The notes: generated by a model not told the origin, from the letters alone. DNA of 64,000 nucleotides from Marinilabiliaceae bacterium JC040 (GCA_022496785.1 SNAP01000002.1:372001-436000); one strand, 5' to 3'; shown: positions 43,898 to 53,183, counted from the first letter of the stretch. A program made the numbers and translations.

Positions 43898-45493
43898 CTA
43901 TTTTTCTACTAAAGGAAATTCTACCCAGAATGTTGAACCACTACCCTCTTTAGAAGAGAAACCTATTTTTCCTCCTTGTAATTCAGTAATAACTTTACAT
44001 ATCGATAAACCTAAACCTGTTCCTTTTGCAAAAGAATCCATCTTTTCAAATCTCTTAAACACTTTAGAAAAATTGGAATCTGCAATACCAATACCATTAT
44101 CAATAACTTCAATTCTAATTCCAAAATCGCTTTTAATATATCTCAGAATAATTTTCCCTCCATTAGGAGTATATTTAATTGCATTAGTAAGAAAATTTAT
44201 AATAATTTGCTTATATCTTCCTTCATCTAATTTCACAAAATACTCATTCTTCTGGGTCTCTAAAATAAATTCATGTTCATGCCTTGCTGCCTTGGGTTTC
44301 AACATTAAATATATATTCTCTGTCACATCATTTAAAGAAAAAACATCTTTACTGATATCCAAAGAACCAGACTCTAATTTTGATAAATCTAAAACATCAT
44401 TAATCAAACGAATTAATAATTCATTATTTTGACGTATAATATCAAAATACTTGTTTACTTCTGACGATTTAACTTTATCATCTCCACATACCTCATCAAC
44501 TATTAATTCAGAAAAACCTATAATGCTATTAAGAGGAGTACGTATTTCATGACTCATATTTGCTAAAAATTTACTCTTCATAACATTAGCCTCATCAGCT
44601 TTCTTTTTAGCAAGTTTTAATTCATCTAATAATAACCATATCTTAGTTTTATCATCCATTACTACAAAATAACCTATATATTCATTTTTTGAATTATATA
44701 TTGGTAATCCTTTATAAACCAAATACATGCTATCATCGTAATTATGAGAACGCCTTATTCCTAATAAAGGATTCTCCCAATTCACTTGAAACCAAAATTC
44801 TGTATGTAATTCTTCTCCTTTTCTCAAAGAATCTATCATTTCTTTACTAAATCCAGGCCTATCTTGTACATATTGATTTTCAGATAGAACTTTCTCTCTT
44901 TCAATATTAAAGAATGTTGCATACTGAGTATTCATATGCACAATTTTTCCATTAACATCAAATAAAATAATTGCTGAATCTAAAGCATCTAAAAGTAATG
45001 ATATCTTTTTGTTTACTGGTTCTGTATCTTTTTCTAAATCTAATTCTTTCAGTAAAAGAGAATATGATGAATTTCTATTATTTCTATCATCTATATTTGA
45101 GTAAATAACTACATATACCGATTTTCCTGATAATAGTTTTATTGGAGCTCCTACTAAATTGACAATATGAAGCCCTGTTCTTTTACTATTTATAATTCTT
45201 CTGTTTTTCTCTAAAATATGATAATCATAAAATAATTCAAGATCTGATTCTTTATTAAGTTGGATTGATTTCTTTAATTCAATAGGACAATTAGGACTAT
45301 CAAAGATACTAAACAACATAGATGCTGTTTTTTTTATACCGAATAACTTACAAGCTTCTTTACTTATGTATAATACTCTACCTTCAGAATCAAATATTTC
45401 TATTGCTTTCTTCTGACTTTTGATATAAGACATGAAATCTTCCTGATTCTCAAGTTCTTCTAAAAAAGATTTATTTGCGCTTTTAGTTTTCAT
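43898..45493 (-). CDS. Soluble PAS-domain sensor histidine kinase
   Basis: 531 residues with no membrane helix. Two PAS-like domains are visible: about 20-130 (KAIEIFDSEGRVLYISKEAC) and 160-285 (SAIILFDVNGKIVHMNTQYA). The HisKA motif MSHEIRTPLNS has the phospho-accepting His315. The ATPase domain has INFLTNAIKYT (N box), VIDNGIGI (G1), FKRFEK (F box) and GTGLGL (G2). No receiver domain and no adjacent response regulator gene, so it is an orphan kinase. It is expressed from its own strong promoter. Confidence 0.92.
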   Translation of the reverse strand: MKTKSANKSFLEELENQEDFMSYIKSQKKAIEIFDSEGRVLYISKEACKLFGIKKTASMLFSIFDSPNCPIELKKSIQLNKESDLELFYDYHILEKNRRIINSKRTGLHIVNLVGAPIKLLSGKSVYVVIYSNIDDRNNRNSSYSLLLKELDLEKDTEPVNKKISLLLDALDSAIILFDVNGKIVHMNTQYATFFNIEREKVLSENQYVQDRPGFSKEMIDSLRKGEELHTEFWFQVNWENPLLGIRRSHNYDDSMYLVYKGLPIYNSKNEYIGYFVVMDDKTKIWLLLDELKLAKKKADEANVMKSKFLANMSHEIRTPLNSIIGFSELIVDEVCGDDKVKSSEVNKYFDIIRQNNELLIRLINDVLDLSKLESGSLDISKDVFSLNDVTENIYLMLKPKAARHEHEFILETQKNEYFVKLDEGRYKQIIINFLTNAIKYTPNGGKIILRYIKSDFGIRIEVIDNGIGIADSNFSKVFKRFEKMDSFAKGTGLGLSICKVITELQGGKIGFSSKEGSGSTFWVEFPLVEK

Positions 45494-45514
45494 TGTTAAA
45501 GTGTGTGTTTAGTT

Positions 45515-45546
45515 CAAAATTACATAATATAGATGTAAAAGTCAAA
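45515..45546 (-). promoter_or_regulatory. Promoter of the histidine kinase gene
   Basis: Read on the minus strand: TTTG (45546-45543), 20 bases, then TAATTTTG (45522-45515). It is a full match to the Bacteroidota consensus, 22 bases before the start codon. Confidence 0.75.
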
Positions 45547-45678
45547 CATTAAAATTAATATCATAATTTTAAAACTCATTAAATTGCTACAAATCAATAT
45601 TTCTATAAGCTTATCTTAATATTAATACGAAACAAATACAGCGTTAAAGAATCAAATTTGATATTAAAAAAAAAAGAT

Positions 45679-45686
45679 TACATTTG
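45679..45686 (+). promoter_or_regulatory. -7 box of the queuosine-precursor transporter gene
   Basis: TACATTTG fits TAnnTTTG. A transcript starting near 45693 would include the palindrome TACACCTAT/ATAGGTGTA (45701-45719) and the riboswitch that follows. Confidence 0.65.
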
Positions 45687-45720
45687 CAGCAAATTTAAAG
45701 TACACCTATAATAGGTGTAC

Positions 45721-45754
45721 CGTGTATTCTAGAGCACCACGTAAAAAACAGGAA
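45721..45754 (+). promoter_or_regulatory. preQ1-I riboswitch
   Basis: A short P1 stem CGTG/CACG (45721-45724 with 45738-45741) encloses a loop with TTCTAG and AGCACC, close to the TTCTAGCTACACC of known preQ1-I aptamers. It is followed by the hallmark A-rich tail TAAAAAACAGGAA. The tail's AGGA, next to the start codon, can pair back with TTCT of the loop, which would hide the ribosome-binding site. It lies just before a queuosine-precursor transporter gene, the expected target. Translational control is inferred. Confidence 0.75.
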
Positions 45755-45756
45755 TT

Positions 45757-46434
45757 ATGAAAGATAAAGTATCAATTACATTTATGCTTCTTGGCATATT
45801 ATTTAATGTTTGCTTAATAAGTGCAAACTTATTGGAAACAAAAGTTATAGAAATTGCTGGTATTACAATGACAGCAGGACTCATGGTATTTCCAATATCT
45901 TATATTATCAACGATTGTATTGCAGAAGTCTATGGATTTAAAAAAGCTAGTCTTATAATATGGACAGGATTCCTTATGAATTTCTTTGTTGTTTCTTTAG
46001 GGCAAATAGCAACTACAATCCCTGCTGCCCACTTCTGGGAAGGTGAAGAACATTTTAATTTCATCTTTGGACTTGCTCCTCGTATTACCATTGCAAGTCT
46101 TTCAGCCTTTCTACTAGGCTCATTTTTAAACGCCTATGTTATGAGTAAAATGAAGTTAATCTCTAAAGGAAAGAATTTCTCGTTAAGAGCTATAGTTTCA
46201 ACCATAATAGGAGAAACAGGAGATTCTATTATCTTTTTCCCCATTGCTTTTGCTGGTATTATTCCTTGGAAAGAATTAATGGGTATGATGATAATTCAGA
46301 TATTCTTAAAAACTTTCTATGAGATTCTTGTTCTTCCAATAACAATAAAAGTCGTTAAAATTGTAAAAAAGAACGAAGGTATAGATACTTTCGATACAAA
46401 TATCTCATACAATATATTGAAATTTAAATCATAA
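45757..46434 (+). CDS. Queuosine precursor transporter (YhhQ/VUT family)
   Basis: 225-residue inner-membrane protein with about six helices. The family signature is in FPISYIINDCIAEVYGFKKA and in AHFWEGEEHFNFIFG followed by PRITIASLSAFLLGSF, then GETGDSIIFFPIAF. Members import preQ0/preQ1 or queuine for tRNA queuosine synthesis. The preQ1 riboswitch directly upstream supports this role. The start ATG at 45757 is 3 bases after the riboswitch tail. Confidence 0.92.
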   Translation: MKDKVSITFMLLGILFNVCLISANLLETKVIEIAGITMTAGLMVFPISYIINDCIAEVYGFKKASLIIWTGFLMNFFVVSLGQIATTIPAAHFWEGEEHFNFIFGLAPRITIASLSAFLLGSFLNAYVMSKMKLISKGKNFSLRAIVSTIIGETGDSIIFFPIAFAGIIPWKELMGMMIIQIFLKTFYEILVLPITIKVVKIVKKNEGIDTFDTNISYNILKFKS

Positions 46435-46458
46435 ATATACCTAAGAATAGTGATAAAC

Positions 46459-46466
46459 TATATTTG
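46459..46466 (+). promoter_or_regulatory. -7 box of the PepSY/HemD-like operon
   Basis: TATATTTG fits TAnnTTTG and lies 50 bases before the PepSY gene start. Confidence 0.6.
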
Positions 46467-46516
46467 TCTATCTTTTAAGATATAATTACTTTGGCATTCA
46501 AAAAAATAAAGCTTCA

Positions 46517-48019
46517 ATGAAAATTAAATCTAAAAAATGGCATAAATGGGTAGGTCTTATTTTTACTCTATTTATATTTACTGCAAGTATTTCAGGAATC
46601 TTATTAAACCATAGATATTCGTTAAGAAATTTAGATATTAATAGAAGTTTCTTACCTAGTAAATATCAATTTAAGAATTGGAATAATGGAGCTTTAAAAG
46701 GTAATATTAATATATCTAAAGATAGTACTTTACTTTATGGCGCTAGTGGAATTTGGTTGTATCATGATAATAAAATTTCAAATTTCAGTACAGGAATTAA
46801 AGATATTGCAGAAGCAAAAAGAATCGATAATATTGTAATAGATACAAAAAAATCTCTCTTTGCTAAATCAACATACATTATATACAAATATCATAAAACA
46901 GAGAAGACATGGGAAAATATATCAGATAAATGGGCTTTTAAGACTAGAATATCAGATATTACTACCAAAGGTGATTCTTTAATTGTACTCACAAGAAGTA
47001 AAGTATATATCTCTAAACATCCATATCAAGAAATAAAAGAAATTACATTACAAGCTCCTAAAAATTATAAAAATGAAATATCACTATTCAAATTTCTTTG
47101 GGTACTTCACAGTGGAGAACTTTTTGGTTTAGGAGGTCAAATTATAGTAGACATAGTAGGTCTTATAACAGCTATACTATCTCTTACTGGTTTAATATTA
47201 TTCATTTTACCAAAACTCATAAAAAGAAAGAAAAAGAAAAAAAGGAATACTAAAAAACTAGCAAAATCGTTTAAATTCAATTTTAAATGGCACAAAAAGC
47301 TAGGTTTATGGTTCTTACCTCTATTATTCATAATTTGCATCACTGGAGCTTTTCTAAGACCTCCTCTACTTGTTGCTATCATAAGAGCTAAAATTCCAAC
47401 ACCTAAATTTACTCATATATACAGTGAAAATCCATGGAATGAAAAACTTAGGTCTATTAGGTATGATGATAGTCATCACGACTGGTTAGTATACACTTCA
47501 AAAGGAATGTTCTCTTTCAAAAATTTAGAATCTAAACCTGTTAAATTAAAAGTTCCTCCTATTAGCCCTATGGGACTTAACGTAATGAAACAGACTGAAG
47601 ATAATAAATGGATATTAGGATCTTTTAGAGGAGCTTATCTTTGGGACAGAAACTCAAATACATGTAAAGATCTTATTAAAAATATTGAACTACCTCTAGT
47701 TAAAAGAATTGGTCGTCCTCTAGGACACATTTCTATTTATGGATATATAAACTCCTTCAACAATCGAAATATATTGATAGGAAAAGATAATGGCCCTTTT
47801 GAATTTTATAAACCAAAACAAGATATAGAATTCTACAAGATGCCTAAAGAAATAGGAAAAGGAAGAATGTCTATTTGGAATACCGCTCTCGAAGCACATA
47901 CAGGTAGAATCTTTTTAAACATCTTTGGTCCTCTTTATGTTTTTATTGTATGTATCGCTTTTTTTATTATAATTATCACAGGATATTTTATTTCTAAAAA
48001 GAGAAAAAGAAAAAAATGA
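46517..48019 (+). CDS. PepSY-associated membrane protein
   Basis: 500 residues. Membrane helices lie near 12-32 (WVGLIFTLFIFTASISGILL with the family start KWHKWVGL), near 210-240, near 258-280 (second HKKLGLWFLPLLFIICITGAF) and at the C terminus. Two periplasmic parts lie between. The repeated (W/K)HKW..L segment is the PepSY_TM hallmark of iron-uptake-associated membrane proteins. Some relatives are ferric-siderophore reductases. It overlaps the HemD-like gene by 4 bases (ATGA), so both are translated together. Confidence 0.78.
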   Translation: MKIKSKKWHKWVGLIFTLFIFTASISGILLNHRYSLRNLDINRSFLPSKYQFKNWNNGALKGNINISKDSTLLYGASGIWLYHDNKISNFSTGIKDIAEAKRIDNIVIDTKKSLFAKSTYIIYKYHKTEKTWENISDKWAFKTRISDITTKGDSLIVLTRSKVYISKHPYQEIKEITLQAPKNYKNEISLFKFLWVLHSGELFGLGGQIIVDIVGLITAILSLTGLILFILPKLIKRKKKKKRNTKKLAKSFKFNFKWHKKLGLWFLPLLFIICITGAFLRPPLLVAIIRAKIPTPKFTHIYSENPWNEKLRSIRYDDSHHDWLVYTSKGMFSFKNLESKPVKLKVPPISPMGLNVMKQTEDNKWILGSFRGAYLWDRNSNTCKDLIKNIELPLVKRIGRPLGHISIYGYINSFNNRNILIGKDNGPFEFYKPKQDIEFYKMPKEIGKGRMSIWNTALEAHTGRIFLNIFGPLYVFIVCIAFFIIIITGYFISKKRKRKK

Positions 48020-48864
48020 AATTAATTATTTACTTACTTATAGGCTTATCTTCAATCGTATATAATGGAAATCAAAAAAAAGATAAAGAACTAAAAGGGA
48101 AAAAAATAGTAATAACAGCTCCAAAGATCTATGCATCAAGACTTAAAAAATCTCTAGAAAAAAAAGGAGCTTCAGTCATTGAATTAAATTCAATAGAAAC
48201 CATTGTATATCAATCATTAAAAGAACTTAAGCAATATAAATCTAAAGAATTATCGAAGAAATACAGATATATTGTTCTACCTAGCAGAAATGCAATTAAA
48301 GCTTTTTACAATCACGACAAAGGAGCTTCAAGCAATAAAACCATATACGTAATTGGTAAAGACAAAGAACTAATACAGAAATTAGGTTATAAAAAAGCTA
48401 TTTGTCCTAAAGAAGCTAGTATGCACGGTATAGCTAAAGAAATATCAAAAGATAAAAATGTAAATGGGAAAACATTACTATTAATAGTACCCAAAGTTTC
48501 ACTTATTCCTGAACCAAATGTAGTACCGAATTTCATAAAAGAAATAGAGCAAATGGGAATAAAATGTCACAAAGTATATGGATACACAACTAGACCAATA
48601 ATAAACAAGCACAACAAAAACATAATTGAAAACATTAAAAAAGGAAAATATCATTTAATAGCATTTACTAGTGGAGGTGAGATCTTTGCCTTATCTAAAA
48701 TGATAAATCCTAAAAACATAAAATGTAAAATAGCTTGCTTTGGACCTTATACTGCAAGTAATGCTAAAATAGCACATCTTAAAGTAGATATGATTTCTAA
48801 GAAATACCATTCCTTTAACGACTATACTAATTCTATAATAGAATTCTTCAACACAAAAAAATAG
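48016..48864 (+). CDS. Exported HemD-fold protein (uroporphyrinogen-III synthase-like)
   Basis: 282 residues. The first 18 are hydrophobic (LIIYLLIGLSSIVYN), so the protein is probably exported or membrane-tethered. That is unusual, because HemD works in the cytoplasm. The rest has the two-lobed HemD pattern: GKKIVITAPKIYASRLKKSL, YIVLPSRNAIKAFY, GKTLLLIVPKVS, then YHLIAFTSGGEIFALSKM and IACFGPYTASNAK, matching the FTS...V/A and GPxTA segments. It is co-translated with a PepSY membrane protein. It may bind rather than make a tetrapyrrole; no other heme gene is near. Confidence 0.65.
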   Translation: MKLIIYLLIGLSSIVYNGNQKKDKELKGKKIVITAPKIYASRLKKSLEKKGASVIELNSIETIVYQSLKELKQYKSKELSKKYRYIVLPSRNAIKAFYNHDKGASSNKTIYVIGKDKELIQKLGYKKAICPKEASMHGIAKEISKDKNVNGKTLLLIVPKVSLIPEPNVVPNFIKEIEQMGIKCHKVYGYTTRPIINKHNKNIIENIKKGKYHLIAFTSGGEIFALSKMINPKNIKCKIACFGPYTASNAKIAHLKVDMISKKYHSFNDYTNSIIEFFNTKK

Positions 48865-49086
48865 ACTATCATAAGAAAAAAAGACTGATAGATTAAGACT
48901 GATTCTAAACTTATATAAATACAGTCTTTATTAGATATATTTTTAAGTATATCCTTGTATATCTTATGAAAATCCTATAAGTTCAACGTCCGAAATATTA
49001 AGGTAAAAATTTGTATAAATATTAGCTAATTTAAGGGGAAAAAAACAATTAGATAATAATAAATAATTCAATAAAATTAAATCAAA

Positions 49087-49779
49087 ATGATTTATTCACA
49101 AGAAGTTCAAGAAATGTGTCCTATTCATAAAGGACCAAATCACGGACCTGCTCCAATTCCTGAAGAAGGAAAATGGATTCAGTCTAAAGAAATCAAAGAC
49201 GTATCAGGTTTAACACATGGTATAGGTTGGTGTGCTCCACAACAAGGTGCATGTAAACTAACTTTAAACATTAAAGAAGGGATTATTGAAGAAGCATTAA
49301 TCGAAACTTTAGGATGTTCAGGTATGACTCACTCAGCTGCTATGGCTTCTGAAATTCTTCCTGGTAAAACTATTCTTGAAGCTTTAAATACCGATTTAGT
49401 TTGTGATGCTATCAATACAGCAATGAGAGAATTATTCTTACAAATTGTATATGGTCGTTCTCAAACTGCTTTCTCTGAAGGTGGTCTTCCTATCGGTGCT
49501 GGTCTTGAAGATCTTGGTAAAGGTCTTCGTAGTCAAATTGGTACTACTTACGGAACTCTTGCTAAAGGTCCTAGATATCTAGAACTTGCAGAAGGATACA
49601 TTATGGAATGTGCTCTTAACGAAGAGAATGAAATAAGTGGTTACAAATTTATTAATATGGGTAAACTTTGCGATTTCATTAAAAACGGTGATGAGCCTGC
49701 TGAAGCAATCAAAAAAGCTACTGGTACTTATGGACAATTTGAAGGTGCTGCTAAATACATTGACCCACGTAAACAATAG
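49087..49779 (+). CDS. NifU-like scaffold-family protein (GGGtGRT partner)
   Basis: 230 residues. The central part resembles the NifU/IscU N-terminal domain: GIIEEALIETLGCSGMTHSA and IYG-type conserved segments, with Cys residues in MCPIHKG, GWCAPQQGACKL and LGCSGM that could hold an Fe-S cluster. It lacks the complete three-Cys IscU pattern. It is followed 11 bases later by the GGGtGRT gene; the two occur together in anaerobic Bacteroidota and Clostridia. Codons are strongly T-ending (GCT, GGT), a sign of high expression. Function is not established. Confidence 0.78.
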   Translation: MIYSQEVQEMCPIHKGPNHGPAPIPEEGKWIQSKEIKDVSGLTHGIGWCAPQQGACKLTLNIKEGIIEEALIETLGCSGMTHSAAMASEILPGKTILEALNTDLVCDAINTAMRELFLQIVYGRSQTAFSEGGLPIGAGLEDLGKGLRSQIGTTYGTLAKGPRYLELAEGYIMECALNEENEISGYKFINMGKLCDFIKNGDEPAEAIKKATGTYGQFEGAAKYIDPRKQ

Positions 49780-49790
49780 GAGAAAAAATC

Positions 49791-50792
49791 ATGGCATTAT
49801 TTGAATCATACGAAAGAAGAATAAAACAAATTGACGCTGTATGCGCTCAATATGGTATTAAAAATATCGAAGAAGCTAAAGATATATGTGAGGCTCAAGG
49901 TATCGATCCTTATACTCTAGCTAAAGAAATTCAACCTATCTGCTTTGAAAATGCAGGTTGGGCATACACTCTTGGTGCTGCAATAGCTATCAAAAAAGGT
50001 TGTACTAACGCTGCTGATGCTGCTGAAGCTATTGGTGAAGGTCTTCAAGCTTTTTGTATACCAGGTTCTGTTGCTGATCAACGTAAAGTTGGTGTTGGGC
50101 ATGGTAACCTTGGAGCAATGCTTTTAAGAGAAGAAACTAAATGTTTCTGTTTCCTTGCTGGTCACGAATCTTTTGCTGCTGCTGAAGGTGCTATTGGTAT
50201 TGCAAGATCTGCTAATAAAGTAAGAAAAGAACCTCTTAAAGTTATTCTTAACGGATTAGGTAAAGATGCAGCATACATTATTTCAAGAATTAATGGTTTC
50301 ACATATGTAGAAACTAAACTTGATTATGCTACTGGAGAACTTAATGAAGTAAGAAGAAAAGCTTTCTCTAACGGCGAAAGAAGCAAAGTAAACTGTTACG
50401 GTGCTGATGATGTTGTAGAAGGTGTTCAAATTATGCATAAAGAAGGTGTTGATGTTTCTATTACTGGTAACTCAACTAACCCAACACGTTTCCAACACCC
50501 TGTTGCTGGTACTTACAAAAAAGAATGTGTTCTTATGGGTAAAAAATACTTCTCTGTAGCTTCAGGTGGTGGTACTGGTCGTACTCTTCACCCTGATAAT
50601 ATGGGTGCTGGTCCTGCTTCATATGGTATGACTGACACTATGGGAAGAATGCACTCTGATGCTCAATTTGCTGGTTCTTCTTCTGTTCCTGCTCACGTTG
50701 AGATGATGGGACTTATAGGTGCTGGTAACAACCCAATGGTTGGAATGACTGTTGCTGTTGCTGTTGCTATTCAAGAATCTTTCAATAAATAA
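49791..50792 (+). CDS. GGGtGRT family protein
   Basis: 333 residues with the family motif SVASGGGTGRTLHPDNMG. Other conserved parts are the early CAQYGIKNIEEA, the Gly-rich GHGNLGAMLLREETKCFCFL, and late GMTDTMGRMHSDAQFAGSSS. No membrane helix or signal peptide. It occurs next to the NifU-like protein in anaerobes; the biochemical role is unknown. A strong RBS (GGAGAAAAA) precedes it, and codon bias is the strongest in the window, so both proteins are probably abundant. Confidence 0.85.
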   Translation: MALFESYERRIKQIDAVCAQYGIKNIEEAKDICEAQGIDPYTLAKEIQPICFENAGWAYTLGAAIAIKKGCTNAADAAEAIGEGLQAFCIPGSVADQRKVGVGHGNLGAMLLREETKCFCFLAGHESFAAAEGAIGIARSANKVRKEPLKVILNGLGKDAAYIISRINGFTYVETKLDYATGELNEVRRKAFSNGERSKVNCYGADDVVEGVQIMHKEGVDVSITGNSTNPTRFQHPVAGTYKKECVLMGKKYFSVASGGGTGRTLHPDNMGAGPASYGMTDTMGRMHSDAQFAGSSSVPAHVEMMGLIGAGNNPMVGMTVAVAVAIQESFNK

Positions 50793-50812
50793 TTCATTAT
50801 TTATATAGATAC

Positions 50813-50848
50813 AAGCCTGCGTATTTTATTATACGTAGGCTTTTTTTT
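50813..50848 (+). terminator. Terminator of the GGGtGRT operon
   Basis: AAGCCTGCGTAT pairs with ATACGTAGGCTT (one mismatch), followed by eight T (50841-50848). Confidence 0.9.
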
Positions 50849-50860
50849 ATTTTTGTACTT

Positions 50861-51358
50861 ATGAAAATAAATATTGAAAATAGTAAACATGCTAAAATAG
50901 CTAGCAAACTCTTTAAAGAGGGATATAGTTGTTCTCAATCAACCTTTTTAGCTTTTAACGAATATATAAACCTATCCTTCGAAGAAGCATCAAAACTTTC
51001 CTCATCTTTTGGAGCTGGAATGGGTAGATTAAGAGAAGTATGTGGTGCCTTAACAGGAATATTTATGGCTGCAGGATTTATGTATGCTAGTGAAGATCCT
51101 AAAGATATTGATAGTAAAACAGAACACTATTCTAGAATTCAATATTTTGCAAGTGAATTTAAGAAATATACTTCTTGCAATTCTATTATATGTAGAGATC
51201 TATTGAATCTTGATATAGATGGAGCAGACAAGCCACGTCCTCAAACTCGCGATAAAAAATACTACGAAGAAAGACCTTGTGAAGAATTAGTTATGATTGC
51301 AGCAACAATCTACGAAAACTATATTTCTGAGAACAGTCCACATAATTCATTGAAATAG
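50861..51358 (+). CDS. C_GCAxxG_C_C family protein
   Basis: 165 residues with the family's Cys pattern: GYSCSQST near residue 24, CGALTGIFMAAG in the middle, then SCNSIICRDLL and a late CEEL. Helical and soluble. Such proteins probably bind a metal or Fe-S cluster and are linked to redox metabolism in anaerobes; the exact role is unknown. It lies just behind the GGGtGRT operon but after a terminator. Confidence 0.85.
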   Translation: MKINIENSKHAKIASKLFKEGYSCSQSTFLAFNEYINLSFEEASKLSSSFGAGMGRLREVCGALTGIFMAAGFMYASEDPKDIDSKTEHYSRIQYFASEFKKYTSCNSIICRDLLNLDIDGADKPRPQTRDKKYYEERPCEELVMIAATIYENYISENSPHNSLK

Positions 51359-51418
51359 ATATATAATATCAATATTCAAGAGACATTATATCTGAAAAGA
51401 TTTCATAGATATATACAA

Positions 51419-51459
51419 AATAAGCTCACCTAGAAAAATACTAAGTGAGCTTATTTTAT
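51419..51459. terminator. Bidirectional terminator between convergent genes
   Basis: AATAAGCTCAC (51419-51429) pairs perfectly with GTGAGCTTATT (51445-51455), with A/T tails on both sides. Confidence 0.85.
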
Positions 51460-51490
51460 CAAGTATATAAACTATCAAAAATTAAGAATA

Positions 51491-52213
51491 TTATTGATCT
51501 TGTCTAGTATCTGTAATAACAATTTCTCTAAGACTAACACCTTGAGGCATTTCATAAGCAAATTTAATAGTCTTAGCAACATCATCAGAACTTATAGTAT
51601 TCACATCATTCGAATCTCTCCAATTCACATAACCATCTTTAATATCTTGTCTAGTTGTATGATCTAGCAATTCAGTCTTTACTGCACCTGGACATACATA
51701 AAGAACTCTTACATTAAAAGGAGATAATTCTTCTCTTACAACCTCTGTCATACCAACAACACCATATTTAGTAGCACAATAAGCAGCATGATTACCATAA
51801 GGACGAATTCCTGCTGTAGAAGAAATATTGATAATAGTTCCAGAACGTCTTTCTTTCATATCTTTCATCACAATCTGCATACCGTTCATCACTCCTTTCA
51901 AATTCACATCAAGCATATTATTCCATTCTGAAGGATTCTGATCTTCCATATTTCCAAGTAACATAACACCTGCGTTATTAACTATTAAATCTGTCTTTCC
52001 ATAAATATCTTCAGCTTCTCTTACAGCATTTTCAAAAGCTTCTCTATCTGAAACATCTACTTTTCTACACATTGTATTAGGAAGATTCATTGCTTCCATC
52101 TTTTCCAATCTTCTTGCTAGAAGCAATAAAGAATAACCTGCATCTGATAATTGTTGTGCTAAAGACATTCCAAAACCTGAACTAGCACCTGTTATAACTA
52201 CCAATTTATTCAT
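51491..52213 (-). CDS. Short-chain dehydrogenase/reductase
   Basis: 240 residues, classical SDR: cofactor loop GASSGFGMSLA near residue 8, NNAGVML, the catalytic Ser in ISSTAGI and Tyr/Lys in YCATKYG, then YVCPGAVKTEL. The Arg residues after strand 2 (ARRLEKM) suggest NADP(H). It is closest to the YdfG-type hydroxy acid/serine dehydrogenases by pattern. It lies downstream of the HypD operon on the same strand, with a 43-base gap. Confidence 0.88.
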   Translation of the reverse strand: MNKLVVITGASSGFGMSLAQQLSDAGYSLLLLARRLEKMEAMNLPNTMCRKVDVSDREAFENAVREAEDIYGKTDLIVNNAGVMLLGNMEDQNPSEWNNMLDVNLKGVMNGMQIVMKDMKERRSGTIINISSTAGIRPYGNHAAYCATKYGVVGMTEVVREELSPFNVRVLYVCPGAVKTELLDHTTRQDIKDGYVNWRDSNDVNTISSDDVAKTIKFAYEMPQGVSLREIVITDTRQDQ

Positions 52214-52256
52214 GATTAATATTTTATAATTTGTATTAGATTCAAATATACCAATT

Positions 52257-53183
52257 TTAGACTACATTTAATCCATAGCTTTTAAATATCTCCTTGGCAG
52301 AAAACAATTCCTCTTCAGAAGGAACTTCCAATAAATATCCTTCTTTGTTATAAGTACTAGCAAATCGTTCATGCTTAGTCTTTCCTATATCATGATATGG
52401 TAAAAGTTCTACTCTAATAGGTTTCGTTTTTAAAGAAGATAAAAAATTAGCAGATTTCGTTATATTCTCTTTATCAGAATTTACTCCTTTAATAAAAGGA
52501 ATTCTTATATAGAAATCACATTCATAATCTGAAATAAATCTAATATTCTCAAGTATCTGATCATTAGAAACTCCTGTATATTTTTTATGAAGATCTCCAT
52601 CCATATGCTTCAAATCCACTAAAAACAAATCGCAATTATCAGCAACCTCTTTAACAATTTCTTTACTTGAAAAAAGAGTTGTATCAACTGTTCTATGATA
52701 AGATAAATCACCACATTTCTTTAGCAAACGAAGTAAATCTTTATAATGCATCAAAGGTTCGCCACCACAAAAAGTAACACCACCTTCCTCACCTTTTCCT
52801 TCAGAAGATTTAAAAAAGATACTTTCCTTCTCTATTTCTTTTAGAATCTGATCGTCAGACATATCCTTACCACAGATTTCTGTAGCTAAACTAGGACAAA
52901 TATCTTCACATTCTCCACATACATTACATAAAGAATAATCACAATCAACAAACATACTACCCTCTTTCTGCACCATACTCAAAGCTTTTCTCTTACACAC
53001 AGAAACACAAGCTCCACAAACAATACACTTCTGTTCTTTATATAAACGTTGAGGTTCAGATGATATGCCCTCAGGATTATGACACCATATACAATTCAAA
53101 GGGCATCCTTTAAAAAATATAGTAATCCTAATCCCTGGGCCATCATGTATGGAATATCTTTTTATATCAAAAATACGAGTCAT
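52257..53183 (-). CDS. Glycyl radical enzyme activase (HypD-activating type)
   Basis: 308-residue radical SAM enzyme that installs the glycyl radical on its partner. The SAM-cluster motif GCPLNCIWCHNPEG has Cys27, 31 and 34. An inserted ferredoxin domain has Cys53, 56, 59, 63 and Cys86, 89, 92, 96 for two further 4Fe-4S clusters, as in activases of dehydratase and decarboxylase GREs but not of pyruvate formate-lyase. VTFCGGEPLMH is the GGE SAM-binding motif. It starts where the GRE gene stops. Confidence 0.9.
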   Translation of the reverse strand: MTRIFDIKRYSIHDGPGIRITIFFKGCPLNCIWCHNPEGISSEPQRLYKEQKCIVCGACVSVCKRKALSMVQKEGSMFVDCDYSLCNVCGECEDICPSLATEICGKDMSDDQILKEIEKESIFFKSSEGKGEEGGVTFCGGEPLMHYKDLLRLLKKCGDLSYHRTVDTTLFSSKEIVKEVADNCDLFLVDLKHMDGDLHKKYTGVSNDQILENIRFISDYECDFYIRIPFIKGVNSDKENITKSANFLSSLKTKPIRVELLPYHDIGKTKHERFASTYNKEGYLLEVPSEEELFSAKEIFKSYGLNVV

